From contig UQNS01000007.1 in NCBI GenBank assembly GCA_900542465.1, forward strand, positions 35,396 through 99,395: a DNA stretch of 64,000 nt, in the 5' to 3' direction. Of this stretch, positions 36,693 through 45,660 are shown one piece after another. A program made the translations under genes and the position numbers. The notes beneath the pieces are model-generated. The model was not told the DNA's origin. It ran no database searches and saw only the letters and a program-made list of their open reading frames with translations. Source of the DNA: an uncultured Eubacteriales bacterium. Lineage in GTDB: Bacteria > Bacillota > Clostridia > Lachnospirales > Lachnospiraceae. Position 1 is the first letter of the stretch; every line of letters starts with the position of its first letter.

Positions 36693-38084
36693 TTACTTTT
36701 CTCCTTTCAAATGGACCGCGCACGCATGTGCACTAGCCCATGCCACCTGTAAGTTAAATCCTCCGGTAACAGCGTCTACATCCAGCAGTTCTCCTATAAA
36801 ATAAAGATTCTTGGTCAGTTTTGATTCCATGTTTTTAGGATTTACCTCCGATACATCGACTCCTCCCTTTGTAATAATAGCTTCTGCAAATCCACGCGGC
36901 CTGACGACAGTCATCTGCAGATTTTTCAGCATATATACAAGAAGCTTCCTCTCTTCTCTGCTAAGGTCGGAGGATCTCTTCATCCCATCTATTCTCATAA
37001 GATCTGCGAATACCACTGCCGCAGTAGCCGGCAGCAATTTCCTCAGTAAGTTTTTCAAATTTATATAAGGTGTAGCTTCAATCTCTCTTAAAACTCTGTC
37101 ATCAAGTTTTCTCTCATCCAGAGCGGGCTTCAGATCTACCGTCAACCTTAGATCTTTTTCCTCAAGCAGGTCTGCTATATTACTTTCTGCTGAAAGCACC
37201 AGTGGTCCACTGACCCCGAAATGTGTAAAAAGCATTTCTCCAAATCCGGAATAATACGTTTTATGTCTGCTTTTCTGAATAGCAGAGTCTCTGATCATAT
37301 CGATCCCATCTTCCGGCAGGTCTGTTATGCTTATCCCCACATTTTTCAACGCCAGCCCCTTCATACTCCATGGCCATTCCTCAGCTGTTATGAGAGGGGA
37401 TAAACCTGGTTTTGGTTTTATGATATTATGCCCAGCTGACCTGGCCATCCGATAACCATCTCCTGTAGAGCCTGTCGGCTGATATGATTTTCCCCCGGTC
37501 GCGATTACGATCTTATCCGCAAGAATCTTATCTTTATTGCCTAAAACAACACCCTTGCATATATGAGTTTGTATATCTTTTTTCCCTGATCTTCTTTTTT
37601 TATACTTACTGTCTATATTGTTTGATTCAGTAAGATAATCCGTTTTTTCGGCAGAATCTTTATTTTCAAGGATAAGACTGGTCACTTCCGTATTGAGTTT
37701 GATCTTAACACCTAGCCTTTTCAGTTCATTCTCCAATACCTTGATAACATCTGATGACCTGTCACTAACCGGAAATACCCTGTTGCCTCTCTCGATCTTA
37801 CCCTTGAGTCCCAGTTCTTCAAAAAAAGCTATCGTATCATAACTATCAAAGCCCCTGAAACTTCCATACATAAACTTAGAATTGGAGACCAGGCTTTCCA
37901 TTAATGCATCAAAATCTCCGGCATTGGCATAGTTACATCTTCCTTTTCCTGTGATAAAAAGTTTTTTCCCCAGCTTTTCATTCTTCTCCAAAAGAGTTAC
38001 AGAATGACCGTCTCTCGCAGCAAATATAGCTGCCATCATTCCAGCCGCACCGCCACCGACTATTACGACTTCTTCATTTTTCAA
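36693..38084 (-). CDS. BaiN/HI0933-like flavoprotein oxidoreductase
   Basis: FAD-binding protein of the HI0933/BaiN/YhiN family, 463 residues. The N-terminal Rossmann motif is IVGGGAAGMMAAIFAARDG, with EKNEKLGKKLFITGKGRCN, a family hallmark. The C-terminal FAD motif is FIGELLDVDAVTGGFNLQVAWASAHA. BaiN was linked to bile acid dehydroxylation in one species, but this family is widespread in Clostridia without bile-acid genes, so that role should not be assumed. An unusual Lys/Arg-rich insertion (KYKKRRSGKKD) is present near residue 165. It is 5 bases after thiN and abuts cmk. Confidence 0.9.
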   Translation of the reverse strand: MKNEEVVIVGGGAAGMMAAIFAARDGHSVTLLEKNEKLGKKLFITGKGRCNYANAGDFDALMESLVSNSKFMYGSFRGFDSYDTIAFFEELGLKGKIERGNRVFPVSDRSSDVIKVLENELKRLGVKIKLNTEVTSLILENKDSAEKTDYLTESNNIDSKYKKRRSGKKDIQTHICKGVVLGNKDKILADKIVIATGGKSYQPTGSTGDGYRMARSAGHNIIKPKPGLSPLITAEEWPWSMKGLALKNVGISITDLPEDGIDMIRDSAIQKSRHKTYYSGFGEMLFTHFGVSGPLVLSAESNIADLLEEKDLRLTVDLKPALDERKLDDRVLREIEATPYINLKNLLRKLLPATAAVVFADLMRIDGMKRSSDLSREERKLLVYMLKNLQMTVVRPRGFAEAIITKGGVDVSEVNPKNMESKLTKNLYFIGELLDVDAVTGGFNLQVAWASAHACAVHLKGEK

Positions 38085-38089
38085 AATAC

Positions 38090-38776
38090 TTAATCCTTAC
38101 TTTCAAATACTGCCAGAATTCCCTCATAAATAATTACATTTGCCACATCTGCCTCTATCTCATTTGACTGCAGAAGTCTTGACCCCCTGCGTACCTCTTC
38201 TTTTTCGAGATCGTACTTCATTCCGTCAAGACTTATCACTACCTTGTCTGAAAGAGGAACAAATGTGATATATTCTCCAAATTGACATTTTTTTTTCAGC
38301 TTAAAACTTCTATCTTTTATATATATCTTATTGTGAGCATCCTGAATATAAAATTCAATTCCGCTGTCCACATAATCGACCAGCGAAAGTATTGAGGTGA
38401 ATACATGATCCATCCTGGTTCCCGTCGCTCCAAGTATTACCACCCTGTCCGGATCAAGAGATATCGCTTTTTCCATAGCAAGCCCCGTATCGGTATCATC
38501 TTTCTCCGGAGCAAATCTTACCAACTGGCCTATCGAATCCTCGTATTTTTCAAGAATTCCGGGATATATCGAATCCATGTCTCCCACCAGGCAGTCTATA
38601 TACATTCCGGCTTCCAGAGCATGCTCAGCTCCGGAATCAGCTGCAATACAGAAATCAAACTTCTCATCTGCAAGCCACTCTTTTACCCATCCTTTATCAA
38701 GAGAACCTCCAGACCACAGGAGAATACTCTTCTTATGGTTCCGGAGGTCATCTTTTTTCTTACTCAAATCATTCAT
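38090..38776 (-). CDS. thiN: Thiamine diphosphokinase
   Basis: Converts thiamine to thiamine diphosphate using ATP. The 228-residue protein has the substrate-binding region AADSGAEHALEAGMYIDCLVGDMDSI, EKDDTDTGLAMEKA and LGATGTRMDHVFTSI, all characteristic of thiamine pyrophosphokinase. ATG 38776 is the first in-frame ATG of the frame; the ribosome site is weak. In many Firmicutes it follows rpe and rsgA, but here it follows a TPR protein gene. Confidence 0.92.
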   Translation of the reverse strand: MNDLSKKKDDLRNHKKSILLWSGGSLDKGWVKEWLADEKFDFCIAADSGAEHALEAGMYIDCLVGDMDSIYPGILEKYEDSIGQLVRFAPEKDDTDTGLAMEKAISLDPDRVVILGATGTRMDHVFTSILSLVDYVDSGIEFYIQDAHNKIYIKDRSFKLKKKCQFGEYITFVPLSDKVVISLDGMKYDLEKEEVRRGSRLLQSNEIEADVANVIIYEGILAVFESKD

Positions 38777-38812
38777 TAAGTAAAATCTTCCTATTAACTT
38801 TAACTGGCTAGA

Positions 38813-40009
38813 TCATCTGTTTGCCTTTGCCTTTTCCAGTTCAGACTGACTGGAAACTATTACATAACTCTTGGATGCGACTGCACTCACCTTACCGGAT
38901 TCATCACTTACAGCTACTGCTGAAATAACTACTTTTCCGCTGATAAGCTTCAGCGGGTTATTATACTTTGTAGAATTTTTGCTAGGTATGGATCCGTCGA
39001 TCGTATAATATACAGTTGTACCCTTTCCTGCTGTGATCTTGAGGATCTGTCCTGTGATGTAGACTCCCGAATCAAGAGATATAACAGGCGCATCCGGCTC
39101 CTTATACTTAACATTATAATTTGCCGTCACTATATTGCTCCTGATCCCGTAATCGCTGACACAGATAGCCTTTATCTCAGTCTTGCCCTCTTCCAGCTTT
39201 ATCGCCTTAGTATAAAGCTTGCTGTTAGTATCCGGGTCTGATCCGTCCAGAGTATAATATATCGCCGTATTTGAATCACTTTTTATCGTTACGTTCGCCA
39301 TATCTTCTATCAGACCTGATTCCGGCGAAAATACAGGAGCTTTGGTAATATATTCCTCAACAAAAGAAGCCATGTTGGTATTTCTGTACTTCTCGATCAT
39401 CGCTCTAAGTTCACTTACATTCTTAGTCTGTTTATATATCTCACAGATCCCGGTTATCGCCTTTCCATAGTTGGGGTCGATCTGAAGGACTCTGTTGTAG
39501 ACCGCTAAAGCTTCATCATATTGTTTCAGCTTGGCAAATGAATCTGCCTTATACTCCAAGACCTCCAGCTTGTTAGCTCCCTCTTTTGTATTTTCCGCCT
39601 TATTTAAATAATCGATCGCCTTATTATAATCAGCATTATTGTAGCTTGAAACCGCTTTATTATAAAAATTAGAATATGAGTTATTATGAGTTATAGTCAC
39701 AGCGACCACGATAACTATTGCAGCTACAGCTAATGCTGTAATGATGAATTTAACTCTGGCTGAGCCGGGTCTTCCCGGTTTCTTATAGTAATCGACCACA
39801 TCATCATCAATATCATTGTATTCTTCTTTTGGTGATTCGACAGATTCATTGTGATATGTCGCGTTGACCTCTTTAGTAGTCTCATCAACAAGATGCTCAA
39901 TTGATTTTGTGATCTTATCATCTATATCCGGATTCTCATCATTGGCATTATCTGTATTGTCTACATTAGCAGCCGATGAACTTCCTTTTAAAGGGTCCTT
40001 TTCATCCAT
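38813..40009 (-). CDS. Membrane-anchored TPR and FN3-associated (CHB_HEX_C) domain protein
   Basis: A 398-residue protein of unknown function. The first 80 residues are acidic and probably cytoplasmic, followed by one membrane helix (about 86-107). TPR-like repeats follow at 111-215 (YNKAIDYLNKAENTKEGANK, YDEALAVYNRVLQIDPNYGK). Two FN3-associated/chitobiase C-terminal-like domains follow at about 228-305 and 305-385, each with the repeated YYTLDGSDP or YYTIDGSIPS motif. The architecture suggests extracellular scaffolding. It is the first gene in the leftward run thiN-flavoprotein-cmk-ispH-rpsA but may be independent. Confidence 0.85.
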   Translation of the reverse strand: MDEKDPLKGSSSAANVDNTDNANDENPDIDDKITKSIEHLVDETTKEVNATYHNESVESPKEEYNDIDDDVVDYYKKPGRPGSARVKFIITALAVAAIVIVVAVTITHNNSYSNFYNKAVSSYNNADYNKAIDYLNKAENTKEGANKLEVLEYKADSFAKLKQYDEALAVYNRVLQIDPNYGKAITGICEIYKQTKNVSELRAMIEKYRNTNMASFVEEYITKAPVFSPESGLIEDMANVTIKSDSNTAIYYTLDGSDPDTNSKLYTKAIKLEEGKTEIKAICVSDYGIRSNIVTANYNVKYKEPDAPVISLDSGVYITGQILKITAGKGTTVYYTIDGSIPSKNSTKYNNPLKLISGKVVISAVAVSDESGKVSAVASKSYVIVSSQSELEKAKANR

Positions 40010-40101
40010 AGCTATCTCTCCCAGAATTTATTGTTTTCATATTAACATATGTATGATTTTGTTGCAATTCACAGGGTGTGTCTGAATATTTATATAAAAA
40101 C

Positions 40102-40148
40102 GTCAAAAAACGTGATCAAAATAAGGAAACTTAAATTTGATCACGTTT
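40102..40148 (-). terminator. Second terminator behind the urease operon
   Basis: AAACGTGATCAAA and TTTGATCACGTTT (40108-40120, 40136-40148) form a 13-bp stem; on the minus strand six T residues follow. It stands in tandem with the terminator at 40203-40237. Confidence 0.78.
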
Positions 40149-40202
40149 CAAAAGATATAAAGTAAATGTAGTTATTAATTTCATTCTGTATATATATACT
40201 TT

Positions 40203-40237
40203 ATTAAAAAACTCATGCGCATTCACATGAGTTTTTA
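40203..40237 (-). terminator. Terminator of the urease operon
   Basis: AAAAACTCATG and CATGAGTTTTT (40206-40216, 40226-40236) form an 11-bp stem with a T run on the minus strand, 43 bases after ureD. Confidence 0.88.
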
Positions 40238-40279
40238 AAGATATTCAATTGTCTTTTACAAAAGAACTCAAGTAAGAGT

Positions 40280-41077
40280 TTAAATGTTCAATGCCTCAAT
40301 TGCCTTAAGAAGCTTCTCCATAGGATCAGCCGACTTGCCAAAGAAACGAACAACAACATCTCCCGTTGAAAGACGTGTACAGCCACCATCCATATCAGGT
40401 GCATCTTTAATCATCTTTTCAACCTCAGCTATCCAATCATCGCTTCTGTTCATATTAAAATGAACCTGGTTAGCAAGATGAGTGTAGCCTTCGAACATTC
40501 CAATACCTTCCATATCGAATTCGTCCGGTCTGTACTGTGTATTATCTCTGTAGATAAGCTTTCCAGCCTTACGAACTGAAACTATATTATTGAAATATCT
40601 GTAGTCGAATGATTCACCACAAGCCACACGGCCACTGCAGAGGATCTCTTCGTAAACAAGTTTTGCAGAGTCATCCTGAAGGGTGATCACTGTATCGTTT
40701 TCTACTGCTGAATCCTTGTATGGCATTATAGGTAATGGGTGATAGTAAAAAAATCCATCCTTCTCAACGTTGATAAAAACTTCTCTGGTACCCTGTCCGT
40801 CGATCATTCTATGAACCTTCTCATATGACTGAGTACAGTATTCAGCTTTAGCACCTTCTTTTATAGTGAAATCAAATTTCTGGATATCGCCTTCCATGAT
40901 ACCTGGAGCTGACATAAGAAGTAATACCTGCATTACATCATCAGTTCTCTCATAGATAGGAAGCATTACCTTAAAAGGAGGTGTAAAAAACTTCTCACTC
41001 ATGATAGTCTTATCATCGCGTTTTTCGCAAACAACTCTGAGTTCTGAAATTTTCGGAAATTTATTCTCTGAGCCCAC
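40280..41077 (-). CDS. ureD: Urease accessory protein UreD (UreH)
   Basis: Scaffold in nickel loading of urease; it forms a complex with UreF and UreG on the apoenzyme. The 265-residue protein has the family motifs GDIQKFDFTIKEGAKAEYCTQS (positions about 75-96) and the central PLPIMPYKDSA. The start is GTG at 41077, with GAGGAT inside the end of ureG. It is at the distal end of ureABCEFGD and is followed by tandem terminators. Confidence 0.92.
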   Translation of the reverse strand: MGSENKFPKISELRVVCEKRDDKTIMSEKFFTPPFKVMLPIYERTDDVMQVLLLMSAPGIMEGDIQKFDFTIKEGAKAEYCTQSYEKVHRMIDGQGTREVFINVEKDGFFYYHPLPIMPYKDSAVENDTVITLQDDSAKLVYEEILCSGRVACGESFDYRYFNNIVSVRKAGKLIYRDNTQYRPDEFDMEGIGMFEGYTHLANQVHFNMNRSDDWIAEVEKMIKDAPDMDGGCTRLSTGDVVVRFFGKSADPMEKLLKAIEALNI

Positions 41078-41078
41078 T

Positions 41079-41690
41079 TTATTTAATATCCTCTAATAAT
41101 ACACTGCGCTTGATCCATTCAATAACCTTGTCGCAGCCTTCTTCGCTACGAACATTTGTAAAGATGAAAGGCTTGTCGCCACGCATTCTCTTTGAGTCTC
41201 TTTCCATAACTGAAAGGTCCGCACCAACATATGGAGCCAGATCGATCTTGTTTATAACGAGAAGGTCTGACTTAGTGATACCAGGGCCGCCCTTTCTAGG
41301 AATCTTATCACCTTCTGCCACATCGATAACGAAGATAGTTGCATCAACTAACTCCGGACTGAATGTAGCTGAAAGGTTGTCACCGCCGGATTCGATGAAC
41401 ATCAATTCCATATCCGGAAATTTGTTCTTAAGATCTTCTACGGCTTCAAGGTTCATTGATGCATCTTCACGAATAGCTGTATGAGGGCATCCACCTGTTT
41501 CAACACCAGTAATTCTTTCAGGTTCAATTACTGAGTTCTTTGATAAGAATTGTGCATCTTCTTTTGTATAGATATCATTCGTGATAACACCAATGCTATA
41601 CTCAGAAGCCATTTTTCTTGTTAAAATCTCTATTAAAGCAGTTTTACCGCATCCTACCGGACCGGCAACACCAATCTTTACTAATGACAT
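41079..41690 (-). CDS. ureG: Urease accessory GTPase UreG
   Basis: SIMIBI-class GTPase that delivers nickel to urease. The 203-residue protein has the P-loop GVAGPVGCGKTALIE, the metal-binding GGCPHTAIREDASMN motif with the CPH nickel site, ESGGDNLSATFSPEL and the base-specificity motif VINKIDLAPYV. It is the best-conserved accessory gene of the operon and precedes ureD by one base. Confidence 0.97.
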   Translation of the reverse strand: MSLVKIGVAGPVGCGKTALIEILTRKMASEYSIGVITNDIYTKEDAQFLSKNSVIEPERITGVETGGCPHTAIREDASMNLEAVEDLKNKFPDMELMFIESGGDNLSATFSPELVDATIFVIDVAEGDKIPRKGGPGITKSDLLVINKIDLAPYVGADLSVMERDSKRMRGDKPFIFTNVRSEEGCDKVIEWIKRSVLLEDIK

Positions 41691-41723
41691 TTACTCTACC
41701 TCTCTTTGATTAGATGATCTTGC

Positions 41724-42416
41724 TTATGACATATAAAGTCTTGAGTAAAGCACTTCATGCTGGATACAACGAAGGTCGAATCCAGGTGAAGATAAACCAA
41801 GTTCTTTCCATGATATTTCTTTAGTCTTTTCGATAACCTCATCAAATGTTTCATATAATCCTGTGAGGATTGACTGACCATCTGACTGGCTGAGCGGAAT
41901 TGTCTTTACACATGTAACCACTAGGTTTGATGTTGTTGAATAGCAGAATGCCTTCAAGGCATCATCCAGTGGAATACCTGCCGAAGCACAGAGAACCCCA
42001 TATGCGACAGCGTGATGTGTATACTCGCCTTTTCTAGATTCAACATACTCTGTAAAAATTGGAGAAATGAAATTGACTCCCATCTTTTCAACCGTTTTTA
42101 CAAAGCGGGAGCCCAGCTTTTGACTGGCCTCCCGTATTTCTCTAGGCGTTTTTCCCGCGTCTGCAATTTCATCCAACTCTTGAAGTTTAACAAGGTTACC
42201 CTGTTTTGCACAATCCCACGCAAATCGAACGAAAGCCAATTCATTGTAACATGAGTTGTATTTCAGTCTCTTTTGAATAAATTCCGCTGCACTATTAGTA
42301 TCTTTAACCACGTCTCTCTGAATATAGGTCTCTAATCCATAAGAATGTGAATACCCGCCTATAGGGAATAACGCATCGTTAATTTGCAGCAGCAGGAATT
42401 GGGAATTTATATCCAT
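41724..42416 (-). CDS. ureF: Urease accessory protein UreF
   Basis: Regulates UreG GTPase activity during urease activation. The 230-residue, mainly helical protein shows the UreF signature INDALFPIGGYSHSYGLETY near the N-terminus, which includes the GGYSHSYGLE motif. The central HHAVAYGVLCASAGI and C-terminal VKTIPLSQSDGQ agree. It lies 8 bases after ureE and 33 before ureG. Confidence 0.95.
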   Translation of the reverse strand: MDINSQFLLLQINDALFPIGGYSHSYGLETYIQRDVVKDTNSAAEFIQKRLKYNSCYNELAFVRFAWDCAKQGNLVKLQELDEIADAGKTPREIREASQKLGSRFVKTVEKMGVNFISPIFTEYVESRKGEYTHHAVAYGVLCASAGIPLDDALKAFCYSTTSNLVVTCVKTIPLSQSDGQSILTGLYETFDEVIEKTKEISWKELGLSSPGFDLRCIQHEVLYSRLYMS

Positions 42417-42424
42417 AAAACCTC

Positions 42425-42904
42425 CTAGTGCGTATGGGAATGTACGGATGCTGAGATTCGACTGTCAAAATCGAACTTAGCAACCACCACCTCTGCTGAA
42501 ACACCAGATAATTTTTCAATCATAGTGAGCATAGGTCCGTTATAAGGTGTTAAAAAAGTCCTATCATTTTCGCCACGGAAAAGAGGCGCATGTCTGTTTC
42601 CGATCTCATAACACGTCTTCGCAATGGCAAATAAATTGCCCTCCTCAACAGTAATCTTAACAGCCTCACATTCCTTGATATTAACTGCGAGCACAGAATT
42701 GCCCTCGACAGCCAATACATCGTCCTGGTTCAAACCGCGGGTCAGGATAGAGTCATCTAAGTTAATCCCTATATCAACTCCCCCGCGGCTTGTTTTTCTG
42801 TGAAGTCTTTTAAAAGCCTCGTCCCAGTCGAAATCTACATAGTCTACTTTTTTATTAGAAAATTCATTGTCCTGAATCTTACCAAGAAGTTTTTCACAAA
42901 TCAT
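42425..42904 (-). CDS. ureE: Urease nickel metallochaperone UreE
   Basis: Binds nickel and passes it to the UreDFG complex. The 159-residue protein has an N-terminal peptide-binding domain and a C-terminal domain with GNRHAPLFRGENDRTFLTPY, where the GNRH motif holds the conserved nickel-binding histidine. The C-terminus ends with HSHTH, a short His tail. Compared with species with long poly-His tails, nickel storage would be limited. It is between ureC (74 bases upstream) and ureF. Confidence 0.93.
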   Translation of the reverse strand: MICEKLLGKIQDNEFSNKKVDYVDFDWDEAFKRLHRKTSRGGVDIGINLDDSILTRGLNQDDVLAVEGNSVLAVNIKECEAVKITVEEGNLFAIAKTCYEIGNRHAPLFRGENDRTFLTPYNGPMLTMIEKLSGVSAEVVVAKFDFDSRISASVHSHTH

Positions 42905-42978
42905 TAATAGTTAATCCTTTCGGGAATTAATCTTTTAACATCAGATTTAGACTCAGAACATTTCTTCTAACATTAAGA

Positions 42979-44700
42979 TTAGAATAAGTTGTAAATCTGT
43001 GTTAATGGAAGAGATGTAGCTGGTTCTGAGTATGCCTTTACGCCATCTACAGTAACTTCATATGTTTCTGGATCTACGATGATCTTAGGTGTAGCATCGT
43101 TGAGCTTCATATCCTTCTTACCGATATTACGGCAACCTGATACAGGTGCAAGAGTCTTCTGGATACCATATTTCTCTTTAATGCCTTCTTCAATAGAAGC
43201 CTTAGAAACGAATGTTAAGCATGTATCATACTTAGCCTTACCATGAGCACCAAACATCTTCTTGTAAAGTACTGGTTCGCAAGTAGGAATAGAAGCATTA
43301 GCCTCACCCATCTTAGCCGCAGTTACAAGACCACCCTTGATGATGATATCTGGCTTAGCACCGAAGAATGCTGGATTCCAAAGAACAATGTCAGCAAACT
43401 TGCCAACTTCTATAGAACCAACATACTGGTCAATACCATGTGTAATAGCTGGGTTGATCGTATACTTAGCAATATATCTCTTAGCTCTGAAGTTATCGTT
43501 TCCGTTTCCTTCATCTTCTGCAAGAGCGCCAACCTGATCCTTCATCTTAGAAGCACACTGCCATGTTCTTGTTATAACTTCTGAAGGACGACCCATAGCC
43601 TGTGAGTCAGAAGACATCATTGAGAATGCACCGATATCATGAAGAACGTCTTCAGCACCGATTGTCTCTGGACGAATTCTTGATTCAGCGAAAGCTAAAT
43701 CCTCAGGGATCTTCTTGTCAAGGTGATGGCAAACGCAAAGCATGTCAAGATGCTCATCAAGTGTATTTACTGTGAAAGGCATTGTTGGGTTAGTTGAAGA
43801 TGGAAGAACGTTTTCAACTGTTGCAACTTCCATAAGGTCAGGAGCATGTCCACCACCAGCACCTTCTGAATGGTATGTATGGATTGTACGACCAGCGAAA
43901 GCGTTGATTGTATCTTCTACACAACCGCACTCATTAAGAGTATCTGTATGAATATTAACCTGAACATCATACTCATCAGCAACTGTTAAGCAATGGTCAA
44001 TAGCTGCAGGTGTTGAACCCCAGTCCTCATGGATCTTAAGGCCCATTGCACCAGCCTTGATCTGATCAATGATTGGCTGCTCAGCTGCGCAGTTACCTTT
44101 TCCAAGGAAACCAAGGTTGATTGGATACTCGTCAGCTGCTTTAAGCATCATAGCAAGGTTCCATGGTCCAGGAGTACATGTTGTAGCGTTAGTGCCATCA
44201 ACAGGGCCTGTACCACCACCGATGAATGTTGTGATACCTGAGTAAAGAGCTGTCTCGATCTGCTGTGGGCAAATATAATGGATATGTGTATCAAGACCAC
44301 CAGCTGTTACAATAAGACCTTCACCAGCAAGAGCTTCTGTTGAAGAACCAACCGTCATGCCTTCTGTAACGCCATCCATTGTACCCGGGTTACCAGCTTT
44401 ACCAATACCAACGATGATACCATCTTTGATACCGATATCTGCTTTATAGATTCCTGTGTAGTCAAGGATCAAAGCATTAGTAATAACCAAGTCAAGATCT
44501 CCGTCTACGCTTCTAGTTACTACTGACTGTCCCATACCATCACGAAGTGTCTTACCGCCACCGAACTTTGCTTCGTCACCGTAAACTGTATAGTCTTTTT
44601 CTACTTCAATGATAAGGCTTGTATCACCGAGACGAACTTTATCGCCTACAGTAGGGCCAAACATTGCTGCATATTTCTGTCCTGATATTTTAAAGCTCAT
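42979..44700 (-). CDS. ureC: Urease alpha subunit
   Basis: Catalytic subunit with the dinickel centre, hydrolysing urea to ammonia and carbamate. The 573-residue protein has all active-site elements: the HIH pair in GLDTHIHYICPQQ, the carbamylated lysine in MGLKIHEDWGSTP, histidines in VNIHTDTLNE and TYHSEGAGGGHAPD, the mobile-flap MLCVCHHLDKK with cysteine and catalytic histidine, and the aspartate in MMSSDSQAMGR. Codon use is strongly biased, as expected for an abundant enzyme. Start ATG 44700 has GGAGG upstream. Confidence 0.98.
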   Translation of the reverse strand: MSFKISGQKYAAMFGPTVGDKVRLGDTSLIIEVEKDYTVYGDEAKFGGGKTLRDGMGQSVVTRSVDGDLDLVITNALILDYTGIYKADIGIKDGIIVGIGKAGNPGTMDGVTEGMTVGSSTEALAGEGLIVTAGGLDTHIHYICPQQIETALYSGITTFIGGGTGPVDGTNATTCTPGPWNLAMMLKAADEYPINLGFLGKGNCAAEQPIIDQIKAGAMGLKIHEDWGSTPAAIDHCLTVADEYDVQVNIHTDTLNECGCVEDTINAFAGRTIHTYHSEGAGGGHAPDLMEVATVENVLPSSTNPTMPFTVNTLDEHLDMLCVCHHLDKKIPEDLAFAESRIRPETIGAEDVLHDIGAFSMMSSDSQAMGRPSEVITRTWQCASKMKDQVGALAEDEGNGNDNFRAKRYIAKYTINPAITHGIDQYVGSIEVGKFADIVLWNPAFFGAKPDIIIKGGLVTAAKMGEANASIPTCEPVLYKKMFGAHGKAKYDTCLTFVSKASIEEGIKEKYGIQKTLAPVSGCRNIGKKDMKLNDATPKIIVDPETYEVTVDGVKAYSEPATSLPLTQIYNLF

Positions 44701-44810
44701 AATATCCTCCTATAAAAAAATATTCGCAAGCTATCAATTGATTAATAAGTTTTGGCATATAAAATAAACTATTTTTTAAAACAAAAAGTTTTATTTATTT
44801 GAAAAATAAA

Positions 44811-45173
44811 TTATTTAATAAAACCTTTTTCACGAGCCTTATTTAAAGCCTGCTGCTTGTTAGCTTCTGAGATAGCTCCGCATGTTAAGTCATTAAGACC
44901 AAAGATACGCTTTGTTCCACCGAACTCGCACAACTGAACTTCCTTAGTTTCACCTGGTTCAAAACGAACAGCATTTCCTGAAGGAATATCAAGATGATAT
45001 CCATAAGCTTTTTCTCTATCGAAATCAAGAAGCTTGTTAACCTCGAAGAAGTGGCAATGTGATCCAACCTGAACAGGACGATCGCCAACGTTGGTTACGT
45101 TAACTGTTACTGTGGCTCTGCCTTCGTTTAATGTAATTTCTCTATCAAGAATAATAGATTCACCGATTTTCAT
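44811..45173 (-). CDS. ureB: Urease beta subunit
   Basis: Structural subunit of the (UreABC)3 enzyme. The 120-residue protein has the motif NVGDRPVQVGSHCHFFEVN (positions about 28-46), and LDIPSGNAVRFEPGETKEVQL, both signature regions of UreB. ureB and ureA are separate genes, as in most bacteria other than Helicobacter. It lies 28 bases after ureA and 110 bases before ureC. Confidence 0.97.
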   Translation of the reverse strand: MKIGESIILDREITLNEGRATVTVNVTNVGDRPVQVGSHCHFFEVNKLLDFDREKAYGYHLDIPSGNAVRFEPGETKEVQLCEFGGTKRIFGLNDLTCGAISEANKQQALNKAREKGFIK

Positions 45174-45201
45174 TCTGCAACCTCCTTATAAATTGTTTTG
45201 A

Positions 45202-45504
45202 TTACTGGATTGGGTTATGAACTGATACGAGCTTTGTTCCATCTGGGAATGTGCATTCTACCTGAACAACTTCGATCATTCCTGGTACGCCTTCCATAAC
45301 CTGATCCTTTGTAAGTACCTTTGTTCCAAGTTCCATTAACTCAGCTACAGACTTACCATCACGTGCATACTCAAGTAATGTCTTTGTAATCAATGCAACT
45401 GACTCAGGGTGGTTGAGCTTAACGCCTCTGTCTAATCTTTCCTTCGCAACGAGAGCCGCTGTGTAAACTATAAGTTTCTCTGTGTCCTTATCATTTAAAC
45501 GCAT
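45202..45504 (-). CDS. ureA: Urease gamma subunit
   Basis: Smallest urease subunit, 100 residues. MRLNDKDTEKLIVYTAAL at the N-terminus, GVKLNHPESVALI and the C-terminal VQVECTFPDGTKLVSVHNPI are family signatures. The start is ATG 45504, with AAGGAGGAG just upstream and exactly the usual family length; an open frame to 45588 would include promoter-proximal leader. It is the first gene of the operon, 67 bases after the predicted transcription start. Confidence 0.97.
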   Translation of the reverse strand: MRLNDKDTEKLIVYTAALVAKERLDRGVKLNHPESVALITKTLLEYARDGKSVAELMELGTKVLTKDQVMEGVPGMIEVVQVECTFPDGTKLVSVHNPIQ

Positions 45505-45541
45505 CTCTTCTCCTCCTTTTCTGGTGGTGTTTAATTGTTCT

Positions 45542-45561
45542 GGATATGTGAAAACATATCC
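45542..45561 (-). promoter_or_regulatory. Hairpin in the ureA leader
   Basis: GGATATGT and ACATATCC (45542-45549, 45554-45561) enclose a four-base loop. It lies between the predicted start of transcription and the ureA ribosome site; it could influence mRNA stability or translation. Confidence 0.4.
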
Positions 45562-45578
45562 CCTTAGCTCCGATATGA

Positions 45579-45607
45579 AATATAGCATAAATGGGATAAA
45601 AAGTCAA
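45579..45607 (-). promoter_or_regulatory. Sigma-A promoter of the urease operon
   Basis: Minus-strand TTGACT (45602-45607), a 17-base spacer and TATATT (45579-45584) with TG upstream of the -10. Transcription should start near 45572, 68 bases before ureA. Confidence 0.75.
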
Positions 45608-45639
45608 TGAAAAAGAAGAGGGAAAATCTAAAATCCGCA

Positions 45640-45654
45640 ATCCCCCCAGGGGAT
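45640..45654. promoter_or_regulatory. GC-rich inverted repeat upstream of the urease promoter
   Basis: ATCCCC and GGGGAT separated by three bases, about 33 bases upstream of the -35 element. Similar ATCCCC or GGGGAT blocks recur at 45557-45563, 46031-46040 and 46073-46080. It stands out in an AT-rich region and may be an operator. Confidence 0.35.
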
Positions 45655-45660
45655 ATATTT

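Noticed and set aside
36693..38084. Bile acid dehydroxylation role from the BaiN name
   Set aside because: No other bai genes are near and the family is broad in Clostridia.
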